Source of the DNA: Sordariomycetes sp. S80-01Y
Taxonomy: Eukaryota > Ascomycota > Sordariomycetes
Direction: 5' to 3'
Assembly: GCA_037042185.1 (NCBI GenBank)
Contig: JAXQJY010000028.1
Coordinates: forward strand, 930,001-994,000
Length of the DNA stretch: 64,000 bases
How positions within the stretch are numbered: position 1 is the first letter of the stretch; each line of letters starts with the position of its first letter. The notes beneath the pieces were generated by a model that was not told the origin of the DNA, ran no database searches, and saw only the letters and a program-made list of their open reading frames with translations. Of the stretch, positions 22,418 through 32,669 are shown one piece after another. Both the position numbers and the translations under genes were made by a program.

Positions 22418-23797
22418 CTACCCCTTAAACCTGCTCCCCCCTTTCCAAACCCCTTCGATGTTCTTCGTAACCGCCAATACCCCAACATCTTCCAGCGGGT
22501 TCTCCCTAACAGCGATGAAATCCGCGTCAAACCCCTCTCTTAGCTGCCCACTCTTCGGCGCCATCCTCCCCAGGGTCTCCGGCCCATTCGCAGTAGCAGC
22601 TTCGATAGCCTGCAAAGGCGTCATCCCCGCCTCGACGGCCCAGATCAGCTCATGGGCATTGTTGCCGTGCGAGAGCGCTGACATGCGGTCACTGCTCAGA
22701 ATATCCGTTCCAAGAGCGATCTTGACGCCGTGCTGAACCGCGAGCTTGTATGCTTTCTGGCCATGGGCGGCGACGGTGCGGACCTTGGCTTGGATCTTGG
22801 GCGGGAGCGTGTCAATGTAGTCTGACAGAATCGTGCGGACGATGTGCTGCGTTGCGACGTAGTACGTGCCCTTCTCCTTCATGAGAGCGATGCATTCTTC
22901 GTCCAAGTACATGCCATGTTCGATGCTCTGTACCCCCGCATGAAGTGCCGCCATGATGCCAGCCTTGCCGATAGCGTGAGCTGCAACAGCTCTTCGACTG
23001 CGGCCAGCTTCTTCAACGATAGCCTTCAGCTCGGCGTCGGAGAACTGACGATCTTCAGGATCATCATTCAGACTGAGCACGCCTCCGCTCGAGCAAACCT
23101 TGATAACACTCGCTCCGCGTCTGATTAGGCTCCTAGTAGCCTTAACACACTCATCAACCCCATCACACACAGTCAGCGGCACCCCGCCCCTGTTCATCGC
23201 CTCCTTAACCGTCGCAATAGGCATGTCGTGGTCATCGCCATGCCCTCCCGTGATGCTCATGGCCGAATGACTAGAGTATATGTTCGGACCCACGAGATAT
23301 CCGTTCTCGACAGCCGCCTTGACATCACCCGCGAAACCCTCCAGTTCTCTGATAGAGGTGTAGCCCGCCATGAGTGTTGCTTCAAGGTCTTTGACAGTCA
23401 CGGCTCCAATGAGTGCGTTCATACCGGGGAGGTAGAGATTCATTGCACCGGCCATTGATGTTACAACATCGGTGCCGGTGTAGTGGCAGTGAACGTCCCA
23501 GAGACCTGGCATCAGAACCTTGACGTGTGTTGGAGTGAGAGAGGTGTACTTTCGGGGGAGGCAAGCCGTTGGGCCGACCCAGGTTATGGTTGCGGAACGA
23601 TACACGAGAGAGGCGTTGGGGACGGGCTCGCCGCGGCCGGGAATGAGGAGTTCTGCTTGGACTATGTGCATTTCGGAGACATCATCTGTGTCTTCTCTTT
23701 CAAGCTGGACCTCCCTGTGAGTTAATGGTTGAGTGGGAGACTGTTCCCTATGCTCCCCATGATGGGGTCGCAGGACATGCTCAACATCAAGACGCAT
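22418..23797 (-). CDS. Metal-dependent amidohydrolase, ochratoxinase-like
   Basis: A single exon of 459 residues if started at the ATG at 23797 (MRLDVEHVLRPHHG). The frame stays open upstream to 23935, and an internal Met at 23668 (MHIVQAELLIPGRGEP) is another option. The TIM-barrel amidohydrolase ligands are all present: GLWDVHCHYTG (His 103 and 105), the carboxylated Lys in ASVIKVCSSGG (Lys 233), His 274 in AVAAHAIGKAG, His 294 in SIEHGMYLD, and Asp 365 in ALGTDILSS. The pattern and the C-terminal QLREGFDADFIAVRENPLED resemble Aspergillus ochratoxinase and related Xaa-Pro or imidazolone-type hydrolases, which cleave amide bonds. I see no signal peptide in the chosen start, so an intracellular enzyme is likely. 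The true substrate cannot be read from sequence. Confidence 0.88.
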   Translation of the reverse strand: MRLDVEHVLRPHHGEHREQSPTQPLTHREVQLEREDTDDVSEMHIVQAELLIPGRGEPVPNASLVYRSATITWVGPTACLPRKYTSLTPTHVKVLMPGLWDVHCHYTGTDVVTSMAGAMNLYLPGMNALIGAVTVKDLEATLMAGYTSIRELEGFAGDVKAAVENGYLVGPNIYSSHSAMSITGGHGDDHDMPIATVKEAMNRGGVPLTVCDGVDECVKATRSLIRRGASVIKVCSSGGVLSLNDDPEDRQFSDAELKAIVEEAGRSRRAVAAHAIGKAGIMAALHAGVQSIEHGMYLDEECIALMKEKGTYYVATQHIVRTILSDYIDTLPPKIQAKVRTVAAHGQKAYKLAVQHGVKIALGTDILSSDRMSALSHGNNAHELIWAVEAGMTPLQAIEAATANGPETLGRMAPKSGQLREGFDADFIAVRENPLEDVGVLAVTKNIEGVWKGGSRFKG

Positions 23798-24189
23798 TGT
23801 AGACTGTCGAGATATCTCGAGAAGAATCTGTATAAAATGTGTGGGGTGAAATTGGATGTTGGAAACGGAAAATTGCGAGACGTGCTTCTGGCTGAGGGAC
23901 GGGCATATGAATAAGACGGAATTGGCGAGGGGCAACGTTGACTTCGGGTCAACATGCCGGACGGTTCGTCATCTGTTGACGAAGCGAACTGCTCAGAAAA
24001 GGCCAGATCAGGCTAGTCAAATAATGTGTCAATAGCATAGTAGCTGACACTTCGCCCAGGAGAATGTACTCAATTAGCCCAATACAAGTATCTTGTCGCT
24101 ATCGCACAACGTTGCGAAGGTATGTCCAGCATTGCCGTAATTCGATCTCAGACGTCAACCTCCAGAAATCCTGATCTGTCCAACAACAC
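23798..24189. promoter_or_regulatory. Divergent promoter, amidohydrolase / pterin dehydratase
   Basis: About 390 bases lie between two divergent start codons, so both promoters should lie here. No specific site is claimed. Confidence 0.5.
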
Positions 24190-24813
24190 ATGGTCGCCCC
24201 AGACCTCACACTCACAGCTCCCCGCACCACAATGCGTGCCTGCCTGCGTCGTCCGGGAATACTTTCATCGTGCAGACCTGCCAATCTCATTCGAGCCATG
24301 TCGACACAACCGCGTTTTTCTCCAGGTACCGACGAGGCGGGCGCAACCAAGAGCCTCGAAGCACTCCGGCCGCGATGGACGCTCACGAACGAAGGAGAGG
24401 CCATCGAGAGGAGCTTCAAGTTCAAGACCTTTGCTAAGACATGGGTACGTCTCGGCCTTACGGACGATGCCCCGTCAAGTCGCTAAAAATGCTCGTTCCC
24501 AGGACTTCATGACTGCTGTCGCGCTCCAGTGCAAGATCAAGAACCACCACCCTGAGTGGTCCAACGTGAGTCCGTTGAAGACTTTTACAAGAGCTCATGG
24601 CTGACTGACCAGGTGTACAATACGACCTTCATCCGGTGGACAACCCATAGCCCCAAGGGTCTGTCGGACAAGGACCTCGACCTCGCGGCCATCTGCGACT
24701 CCATTGCCAAGGACTTCGGAGAGCAGGCGCCTGAGCCTGTCAGCTGCGAGATCAGGGACGTTGCGGACAAGGCGACTACATCTGCCGGGGATTGCTGCAC
24801 GCCCAAGCAGTAG
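24190..24813 (+). CDS. Pterin-4a-carbinolamine dehydratase
   Basis: Three exons (24190-24444, 24503-24565, 24613-24813) give 172 residues. The conserved core has WTLTNEGEAIERSFKFKTF, the signature CKIKNHHPEWSNVYN with the catalytic His pair, and WTTHSPKGLSDKDLDLA. The family enzyme removes water from 4a-hydroxy-tetrahydrobiopterin so that the cofactor can be recycled. The core needs only about 105 residues, and the extra N-terminus is basic and Arg/Ser rich. In-frame Met codons at 24232 (MRACLRRPG) and 24298 (MSTQPRFS) suggest a mitochondrial presequence from an early start and a cytosolic form from 24298. The start choice is therefore open. The gene converges with ERG25. Confidence 0.9.
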
Positions 24814-25133
24814 AGACTCCAGGGGTTTAAGGAAGCGACTAGTCTCAGGTTGGCCAAAAAGGCTTCATGTACGACAAGCGATTCTTTACTAACGAATGAC
24901 GCTGAGCATTATTATGTGTGTCTAAGCCCGTAGGGCGTGGATGTATGTACAAAGAACCCCCAAATAAAACTGTATAGCACTCGAAGCGCATGTTCCTAAA
25001 CGCCTCTCCCATGCTTTATCGCCGCCGTGTGGAGCGTGTCCGCCAAAACGCGGATATTAATGTATGCATCGATGAAACTCTTCGCAGATTCGTGTCGTTC
25101 ATCTAAAACGCTGTCTGTCGGATAGATCTGGGC
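24814..25133. other. Intergenic, convergent 3' regions
   Basis: This lies between the 3' ends of the pterin dehydratase (+) and ERG25 (-) genes. I see nothing else. Confidence 0.45.
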
Positions 25134-26116
25134 TTAGTTGGCCTTCTTTGCCATGGTGGCCTTGCGCTGGGCAATCTTCTTCTCCATGCGCCTCCTGCGG
25201 GCGTCAGGGCCGGCCTCGGTGTCGAGCATGTAGTCCCACCAGCGGAAGCTGGAGGCGTAGTTGCCAATGAACTGCTCGTGGTGCTCGTCGTGGTGGTCGG
25301 CGCCAGCCCAGACGGGGAGGAAGTGACGCAAGCTCCAGGGGAAGTCGTAGCCGCTGTGGGCATCGATGGCCTGGAAGAGGCGAAGAATGATCCAGACGTA
25401 CATGGTGAGCATGTGCAGGTCCTTGGTGACGGAGAGGAGGAGGATTGGCGAGCCGACGACGCCGAGGCCGAGAAGCATGGTTTCGATCGGGGAGGCGTAT
25501 TCAGCGGCGAGACCGAAGGGGGCGGAGTAGGTGTGGTGCATCTTGTGAATGCGCTTGTAGAGGGGACCGTAGTGCAGGCAGCGGTGGAACCAGTAGTGCC
25601 AGGTATCCTCCATGACGAACATGATGCTGATCTGGATGGCCATCTTCATAAGCGAGGGGAAAGGCACGCCGTATTCGATGCCGACGTAGGTGGCGATGGG
25701 GTGGAAGAACCAGATCTGGGGCAGCTCGGCGGTAAAGTGGCTGATGAGGACAATGGCGGCGCAATCCCACTGCTCCTTGAGAGTGGGCATCTTCTCGCGT
25801 TGAATCTTGTACTGGTGGAAGTAGGGGATCTTGTCCATGATCATGAAGGGAATGCAGCGGCCGAAGTACACGGCCTCGTGCATGACGAAGCTCATGATAC
25901 CGGTCGCGAGGGTGTCGTTCTGCCACCACAGGTACCAGGCGGCCCAGAGCTTCTCGGCGTAGTTGAGGTGTACATTGTACTTGGCGACCTCGGCGAAGAC
26001 ATCAGAGTAAGCCTGAGTCTGGTTCAGGGCGGTCGCGGTGGCGTTGCTGCAGGAGAACGTTAGCAAGGTGATCTTGGGATTCCGATAAGGGGGTTTGGCA
26101 CTGACACGACCTCCAT
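25134..26116 (-). CDS. ERG25: C-4 methylsterol monooxygenase (ergosterol pathway)
   Basis: Two exons (26106-26116 and 25134-26046) give 307 residues starting MEVVNATATALNQTQ. The 11-base first exon uses a GTCAGT donor, and the intron has a GCTAAC branch site and CTGCAG acceptor. This is the only join I found that keeps the frame and starts from the CCACC-ATG. Membrane-bound di-iron hydroxylase His boxes are all present: HYWFHRCLH, KRIHKMHHTY and GADHHDEHHEQF. Hydrophobic helices lie around TGIMSFVMHEAVYFG and ETMLLGLGVVGSPILL. The enzyme oxidises the C-4 methyl groups of sterol precursors in the ER, using cytochrome b5 and NADH. The C-terminus is basic (RRRRMEKK...KATMAKKAN), as in ER proteins. 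Confidence 0.95.
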
Positions 26117-27249
26117 GGTGGCGGCAACGCAGGGAGCGAGGTGTTAGGGACTTCGGCGTATGCGAAATCTTCTTGTCACCAGTGTCGTCCCCGGTAAAGT
26201 TCGGGTACAGGTTCAAGTTCGAAGGACGATGGGTTGCGTGAAGAGTATGAGATTTGTTGAGGGGACGCGGACGGGAAGCCAAGGGTTTATCAATTTCAAG
26301 ATCAGGAGATCTCAGGAGGGCGGGAAAAAAAGTAGGGTGGATTCCGTGGGGACCGGGCAGCAGCCAATGGTCTGATGTTGAGGAGTGGCATGCCGAAGTC
26401 TAGCGTGCATGGAAATTGTGCAGAGAAATGAGGCCATGCCAAACTCCTCCTTTCCGTGGTCCGGATTGCGGTTCTGCCGGGCGCGGTGCCTGGCATTGTG
26501 CCGATCAGATCATCAGGCCATCTCATATTCGCGCCTTTCTATTGGTGCTTTTGGCCATATGTGGGGTTGTGCAACCTTTATGCTTGCGCATAAGAACACG
26601 AATACGACCTGCCTCAGCCACGCTCCAACGGTTGCTCCGTCCACCGAGTTGACTGCATCACGCCACCGATCTACGCGTAAATGGTTCTCCAATGTGGCTG
26701 AACAGTCATGATCTGTCGAGTGGAAAACAAGTCACGTGGTTGTACCAAAGATCAGTGCTGAGGTAGCTTTAAGCAAGGGACGAAGTAGGTGAGCTGCATC
26801 AAGGTCAGCTTCAGCGCTCAGAATAGCTGCCATCTTGTGAAAAGAAGACCGACACGCCGTCATTCTTTGTCTAGCCGAAGGGAGATAAAACATCAAGCAG
26901 GATGCAGCCCAACCGCCAAAGTACCGAGTCTCGGTTATTCTGTCAGCCATTCTGAGCCACCGAGCTCCACCGGCTCGGGAAGGAACGTCATTGTTTGCTA
27001 TTGTTGACTTTTCCCAACCTTACATCGAGCTCATCCTGCGCCCCTTCCATCCCCGCAAGTTTGATATTTGAGAAGTGAGCTCAGCAGGCGCAGACTGTGT
27101 CGATGCCGGAACATTAGGATCCGATCCCAGCCGAGTCGAATCACATCTTCGGCCCCTGCCTGGTCACAGCTGGTCGTCTGGTCATGCTGTCCGTCCGCAT
27201 GGTCTGATATTGGAGCCTGCATATCCCGTTCTTGGGCGACTTAATCACC
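26117..27249. other. Intergenic, divergent promoters
   Basis: This holds the promoters of ERG25 (-) and NCA2 (+). A run rich in G and A lies near 26310-26340. No gene was recognised. Confidence 0.45.
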
Positions 27250-29280
27250 ATGTCACTTGTCACGGATCAGGTGCGGCAGCTCGACGCCTATCTCGACAGG
27301 CTGCCAGTTCTGTCCGAGGTTTCGTCGGAAACATCCGATTCCGATGAGCATCCCCAGGACGATCATCAACAACATAGCCACCATCTTCGCAATTTCACTG
27401 TTACCAACGACTCAGATGCCGCTCGGGTCGACAAGCTTCTCGGTATCGTTCGGTCTTTGAGCACGACCAATTCGTCCAGTCCCCTGCTTACTACCGACCT
27501 CATCAAACACCACCTGCTCAGGTCTGGCATCACTTCGGGTGAGCTTCGAGCCAGCCGTACAAACCGTACGCAGTATGAAGATGAGATTGAGTGGCTCGTT
27601 GTCAGCAAGGCTGCCATTCAGCTTCATGGGGCTGTGTTGACCACTTTGTTGGATCAAATTATCCCGCTCAACGATGATATCTGGTATTGGAAAGGTGTTC
27701 TCAATTCTTATACCTACAGTAGTCTTTACGCCGTTCAGACTTCACCGTGGCGCTTCGCTGCCTGGTCTGTGGATATTTACAATGATAGCATCAACCGCTT
27801 GCGCACCTCCACGGTCAGCGGCAACGCGGAGCACTTGGTCAGTACCGCGCAGTCCGGTCTCGCGCAGCAATGGAGGCAATTCTATGGTATCGTCCGCGAA
27901 ACGATACGGGAGCGGTCCTTCTCCAACGTACAAAGAAAGTTCCTGTCGCCGGTGGCCTTCTGTCGAGCTGATGCGCGGCGCAAGCAGGGTCAGCTCAGGA
28001 GGATCCGGGAGATCACGGCAACAGGCCTGGGTGTGCTCATGTCGGAAGGCTTGCAGTTTACGCAAGAAGATGAGAAAACCAATGTTTTCGATGCCAACGA
28101 CCTCAAAGGTACGGTGGAACGAAGCGTGGCACTCATGGACATGGTTCTGCGAGAGGTTTGCCATCCTGGGGCCTCTATCAGCGACTTCGAAGAAAAGGTC
28201 TTCGCCGGTGTGGAGGCGGATCCGGAGCTTTCTGTTCATACTGGGGACGTCGATGCTTTGGATCGCCCCCTCGTCCTCGGACGCCGTCTACTCGCGCTCA
28301 TCGACAACGTTCTTCCAGAGCACCAAAAGACCATGGCTGCCCTCGTGAAGGAAAGCGGCCGCCCACACCCCGTCGTCCGCTACTGGCTCCCCGGTGCTAT
28401 CGGATTGGTGTCTTCGACAACGGTACTTCGGATACTTCTTAACAGGAAAGCCGATATCATCAACTGGATACAAGACTTCGGGGTCACAGTTCGGGACTTT
28501 TGGTTCAACTGGGTCGTGGAGCCAACGCAAAAAGTCATTCAGACCATCCGCCACGACAAAACCAGCGAGATTGCCATAATGAGCCGGGACAGCTTGAAGG
28601 CCGACCGCGAGAGTCTAGAACGCATGGTGGTTGATTTCTCTATCGACAAGCCTCACTTTGCTGGAGTCCAGGGATCCGCACTATCGGAAGCGCAGATCAC
28701 TGAGATCCGTACAAAGGTAGCAGAGGGGGATGTCACACCCGTCTTGAAGGCCTTCGAGCAGGATCTCAGAAGCCCCTTTACAGGTGCGGTGCGCGGCGAC
28801 CTGATCCGGTCGCTACTCATCCAGGTCCAGAAGACAAAGGTGGATTTGGAAGTTGCCATGACGGGTATTGACTCTCTCCTCAAGAGCCAAGAACTGGTCT
28901 TTGGCTTTGTCGGTCTCACACCTGGCGTGTTGGTGTCTATTGGCACTTTCAGATACATGCACAGCGTATTTGGCGGCCGATCTGGCCAGAAGAAGACGAA
29001 AACAGCGGTTCAAGCAACCCGCGCGCTTCGCAACATCGACCGGGTCCTGTCTGATGCGCGCCCATCGGAGGATAACACCCTCCTATCGTATAAGCATCAT
29101 GGGTTCCTCCTTTGCGAGGCCCACGTACTGAGGAACCTCGCTGTCAAGCTGATGCCGCGGGATATCGCCGACGAGTTCCTGGAGGATCTGTCTGACTTGG
29201 AGAAGATGAAAGCCATTTCAGTGCAAGACAAAGCATCGGCCAGACTCACCGGACCTCACTACATGCGCTGGCTACAATGA
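27250..29280 (+). CDS. NCA2: Nuclear control of ATPase protein 2 (NCA2), mitochondrial membrane
   Basis: A single exon of 676 residues starts MSLVTDQVRQLDAYLDRL after a CACC context. The NCA2 family pattern is clear: DDIWYWKGVLNSY and QTSPWRFAAW near 145-180, RPHPVVRYWLPGAIGL before the first membrane segment (about 385-400), and FWFNWVVEPTQKVIQTIRHDK. A second hydrophobic segment is ELVFGFVGLTPGVLVSIG (about 555). The C-terminal part has NTLLSYKHHGFLLCEAHVLR. In yeast Nca2 affects expression of mitochondrial ATP synthase subunits 6 and 8 and sits in the mitochondrial outer membrane system. No intron is needed. Confidence 0.93.
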   Translation: MSLVTDQVRQLDAYLDRLPVLSEVSSETSDSDEHPQDDHQQHSHHLRNFTVTNDSDAARVDKLLGIVRSLSTTNSSSPLLTTDLIKHHLLRSGITSGELRASRTNRTQYEDEIEWLVVSKAAIQLHGAVLTTLLDQIIPLNDDIWYWKGVLNSYTYSSLYAVQTSPWRFAAWSVDIYNDSINRLRTSTVSGNAEHLVSTAQSGLAQQWRQFYGIVRETIRERSFSNVQRKFLSPVAFCRADARRKQGQLRRIREITATGLGVLMSEGLQFTQEDEKTNVFDANDLKGTVERSVALMDMVLREVCHPGASISDFEEKVFAGVEADPELSVHTGDVDALDRPLVLGRRLLALIDNVLPEHQKTMAALVKESGRPHPVVRYWLPGAIGLVSSTTVLRILLNRKADIINWIQDFGVTVRDFWFNWVVEPTQKVIQTIRHDKTSEIAIMSRDSLKADRESLERMVVDFSIDKPHFAGVQGSALSEAQITEIRTKVAEGDVTPVLKAFEQDLRSPFTGAVRGDLIRSLLIQVQKTKVDLEVAMTGIDSLLKSQELVFGFVGLTPGVLVSIGTFRYMHSVFGGRSGQKKTKTAVQATRALRNIDRVLSDARPSEDNTLLSYKHHGFLLCEAHVLRNLAVKLMPRDIADEFLEDLSDLEKMKAISVQDKASARLTGPHYMRWLQ

Positions 29281-30417
29281 CGCACGGGATGCCCGTCGTG
29301 TGGACGGCGAAGGGTAAACATAGAGTATGCGGCTCACTGATACTGTAAAGTCTATGAAGAAAATAAAAATTTCAATATTAGATTTAACCCCTTCAATCTC
29401 AGGGACATTCCAATGTTGGTTACGGCATTATGTTCAGTACGACCCATCTAGTCTTCCGTGACAACAGTTGATGCCTTCAAATCTTGGTAGCATTGAACAA
29501 CTTCGTGGGAAAAGCAGGGTTCTTCTCGGTGGCTCATCCGCGTACTATAACACTACCCGCCAAGAGCCGCTCGGATTGAAGTCGTCACTGTTTTCGAGCT
29601 GGCAATGGAACCGAGCCTCGAGCAGATAAGTCTCTAGCGCTATTGGCAGCTATTCTAGAGCAACTCGTATCCCTACACTGCCAACAACATGGTTCCATCA
29701 TCTTCCTCTTATAGTTGACCTGCTTCGTGACACTTATAACTAGGTCCCAGGCCCATCGATTTGACTTCGTTTCCTGGTCCCTTGCGGCGAAGGTGTCGGT
29801 GCAGCAGAGCTTTCCAGCGACCCGCTAGGATGTAATGAGGATTCCACAGGTTGCAGACTCAAATATAAATGAAGTCTTCGGACTTTGGCAAGGTATTTGG
29901 CAATTACAATCACCATAACGAGCGGTGTCATGTACTACCCGGTTAGATGAGAAGTTGTAAGTGAGGTTGGCATGGGAGAGCCGTGCGGAGTGCGTATGGG
30001 TCGCGTCCACACTGTATGGCGCCGCCCACGCCGGCACCGTCGCTCTTGCCGGAAGCACGCAATTTCGAAGGCGGCTGTCGGAATGATTGAGGCAAGAGCC
30101 AGTGAATGGACCACGACATTCGACGTTGACTCCTCTTCTTCCGACTTCATCTCTTCACGCATCTTTGCACTCGCTGTTTTTGTATCCCAATACACGCTTT
30201 ATTTCACACTGATTCCCGCTCGGTCTCGCTACATAGTCGTCTACTCGGCTGTCTCATCACTCTGCGGCCGTCGGCTTAGACGATGGGCACCCAGAAACGC
30301 TATTCATCGCCGCCTCAAAAGAATGCTGGGCCACGCCCTCAGCTCGACAACAAATCCAAATACCAAACGCCGACTCCGTCATCCCAGTCATGAAACTGCA
30401 TCGCAGCTCTATCAAAG
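29281..30417. other. Intergenic, convergent 3' regions
   Basis: This lies downstream of both NCA2 (+) and the cysteine dioxygenase gene (-). An A-rich stretch at 29358-29375 could be the NCA2 polyadenylation region. A frame with little protein character near 29970-30450 was not accepted. Over 1 kb between two 3' ends is more than usual here. Confidence 0.4.
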
Positions 30418-31181
30418 CTACTGTTTGAGGAGTTTGCCGTACGCCGAGAAGTAATGGCAGCTCTTCACATGGCTACTACGTCCAGTCTTCTCGTCGAAGA
30501 TGTTGCACCCTCCCTTGGCAACATTTGGAGGAGTGTATACTAGGACACAGTTAGTATCAAGGCAAGTGTCTTACTCTTGAAGAGCCTTACGGTGCAGGGA
30601 CACAGCGAAGTCGCTGCCCTCGTTCATCACGCGGTGCAGGCCAAGTTCGTCGGCCATATACGCCACCTGGTTTTCCTTATAAGTTTTCTTCGTTATCACC
30701 TTCATGGGCCCCTCATCTTGATCGGGCTCAGGAAACTCGAAGCGAGTCTCTGTCAGGTTACCCCGGAGGATCTTCATCAGACAGTGGGCGTTGCCATGAT
30801 CGTGGATGGGCGAGCCCTTGCCAGGGGACCAGACGAGTACAAGCTGTACGATCAGTCACGACGTCGCAGATGGGAGGTACCTCGAGTGGGGTTACTCACC
30901 AGATTACTCTTGCCATTCCCTTCGTCAACAAGGTTTCTGGTGTAGCCTCGGCTGTTGTCGCCAAATGCATATCGAGACCACTTGTTGTCGGAGCTATCAT
31001 AGTTCTGCATCAAACGGGTGAGGAACTCTACGTCGACATCGTCCGAGGTCAGACCCGACGACGGGCCCAGCGCTTCCTTCAACGCCAACACGAGTGTCTC
31101 GAACCGATCGACCTGGTTGCAAAAAATACCAGCGCCCCCGTGGCTAAAAGCCGATGAACCCGATACGACGTCGACGGCCAT
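30418..31181 (-). CDS. Cysteine dioxygenase
   Basis: Three minus-strand exons (30900-31181, 30591-30843, 30418-30539) give 218 residues starting [12 protein letters not shown]. The cupin iron ligands are His 108 and His 110 in [11 protein letters not shown] and His 164 in ELGLHRVMN. Cys 115 and Tyr 180 (SLHLYTPP) are placed to form the Cys-Tyr crosslink known from mammalian and fungal enzymes. The last exon ends [14 protein letters not shown]. The enzyme adds both oxygens of O2 to the thiol of L-cysteine to make cysteine sulfinate. This controls cysteine levels and feeds sulfite and taurine routes, and it helps fungi tolerate excess cysteine. All three introns and exons keep frame. Confidence 0.95.
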
Positions 31182-32669
31182 GATGGATGGAAACTATGGT
31201 TCTTTGATATGGTCTTCGGTACGATGGTCGCCCTGTGATGGAATACTGAGGTGGAAGAAGACTTAACGACTGCGAGGTGGCTCTGATTGACACCTGAGGC
31301 GGGGGATGGCTTCGCTGTTTGGAACTTATGTGGCCCCCGTCTCAGTCACATGACGTGGACTCTCGGGAAGGTGCAATGGCAGATAAGACGGCATCCTCCC
31401 GGTTGTGGATGGATCCTTGTTTGTTCTGCGTCACACACTAGCCTCTGTCGGAGTGGGTTTGTCAATGGCTTTCCGTTGAGGATTGGGATTGGACGCGCGG
31501 AAGCTAAAGAATGGGTTGCAGCTCATGTGGTCTGATTCGATATGGCTGTGCCGGGCTTCTCCTCGCACGTCTTGCGTTGCATCTCAGCCGTGGATCATCA
31601 GGAATGCATGCGGACAAAGCGGTGTGAGGGTGAGGACGTGCTGCACTTGGATCGAAGAGGACGGTCATTTGCAAAGAATTTGGTTCGGATTGTCGTGCTG
31701 GACACAATGACCATCGGCACATTACGGCCAAGATAGCGGCGCCGCTGATTTTCGAGGTGGGGCGCGAATGGTTCAAGTTCTGACAATGGTGGAGCCCGAA
31801 CAATGAGGCCAGAACCAACGCCGTCGCAACGTCCAGATTCGTTCCCAAAAGGCGACCGGAAAATGCTCTGGAACACTTGGGTCCTGTTTTACTCGGATGG
31901 ATGACAAAGGAACATGAAGCTTTCATAGTCAAGCACTGTCCAACGTGGCAAGCAGGAACCCAAAAAGGTCAACAAGGTGGTAGTCAGTGGCCGATCTTCG
32001 GAGACGCCAGCCGACCCCTTGATTTTGACTCTGGTGGCCATCTCCCGACCGCACTGGCCGAGATTTTGCGCTGAAGTAATTGACTTTGTCTGCCTGCGCT
32101 TCTCAGGCAGTTGTTGCTACCGTATGTCGGAGCGGAGGCTGTGAGTAACCAATTTGGCCACTTACTCTTCAGGTATCGTCATTCAGTAGACACTCGGTAG
32201 ATAATCAATCCACATGTTCATTGTAATAATAGTGAGGACGAATTCCACCTTTAAATGGCCATCATGACATACGAATCTACTGTTGGGTGCTTTTTCTTAT
32301 GTCGTACGAGCCCTTGAGTATGCACAATCACTTGAGAGGCAATACTCATCGTTCACACACTCCCAAATCCTGTTTTAAACATCGTAACTTGGGGTTCCGA
32401 TGCCAACTGCCCTCGAGTTCGCACGAGCGTAAGTATTTACCTACATCACTTCAAACAACGCATTAATGCTCCTGATACAGACAATGACTGTTTGTCCTTG
32501 ACGCTGGTGTAGGGTAGGTCCCGCCCCATAATTCCAACCCCGCCAAAACCTGCGCTGCGAGTACAACATATGGAGGGGCACAATATTTTGTCAAATTGCA
32601 TCTCTAGCAACCAACCTCACCATTTCGAGCGCCCAGGACCTACTGGGAACAAGCTTCGAATTCATCAAT
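31182..32669. other. Intergenic, divergent promoters
   Basis: This holds the promoters of the cysteine dioxygenase gene (-) and TYW1 (+). No supported gene, RNA or repeat was seen in the 1.5 kb. Confidence 0.4.

Noticed and set aside
25278-26063. 261-codon plus-strand frame
   Set aside because: It is antisense to ERG25, whose His boxes and membrane pattern explain the region. The Val/Glu/Asp/Gly-rich composition is typical of a shadow of a GC-rich gene.
29972-30454. 160-codon plus-strand frame
   Set aside because: The composition is Arg/Ser rich, there is no domain, and it overlaps the end of the cysteine dioxygenase gene on the other strand.
31504-31932. 142-codon minus-strand frame
   Set aside because: There is no domain, and it lies inside a promoter region with competing frames on the other strand.
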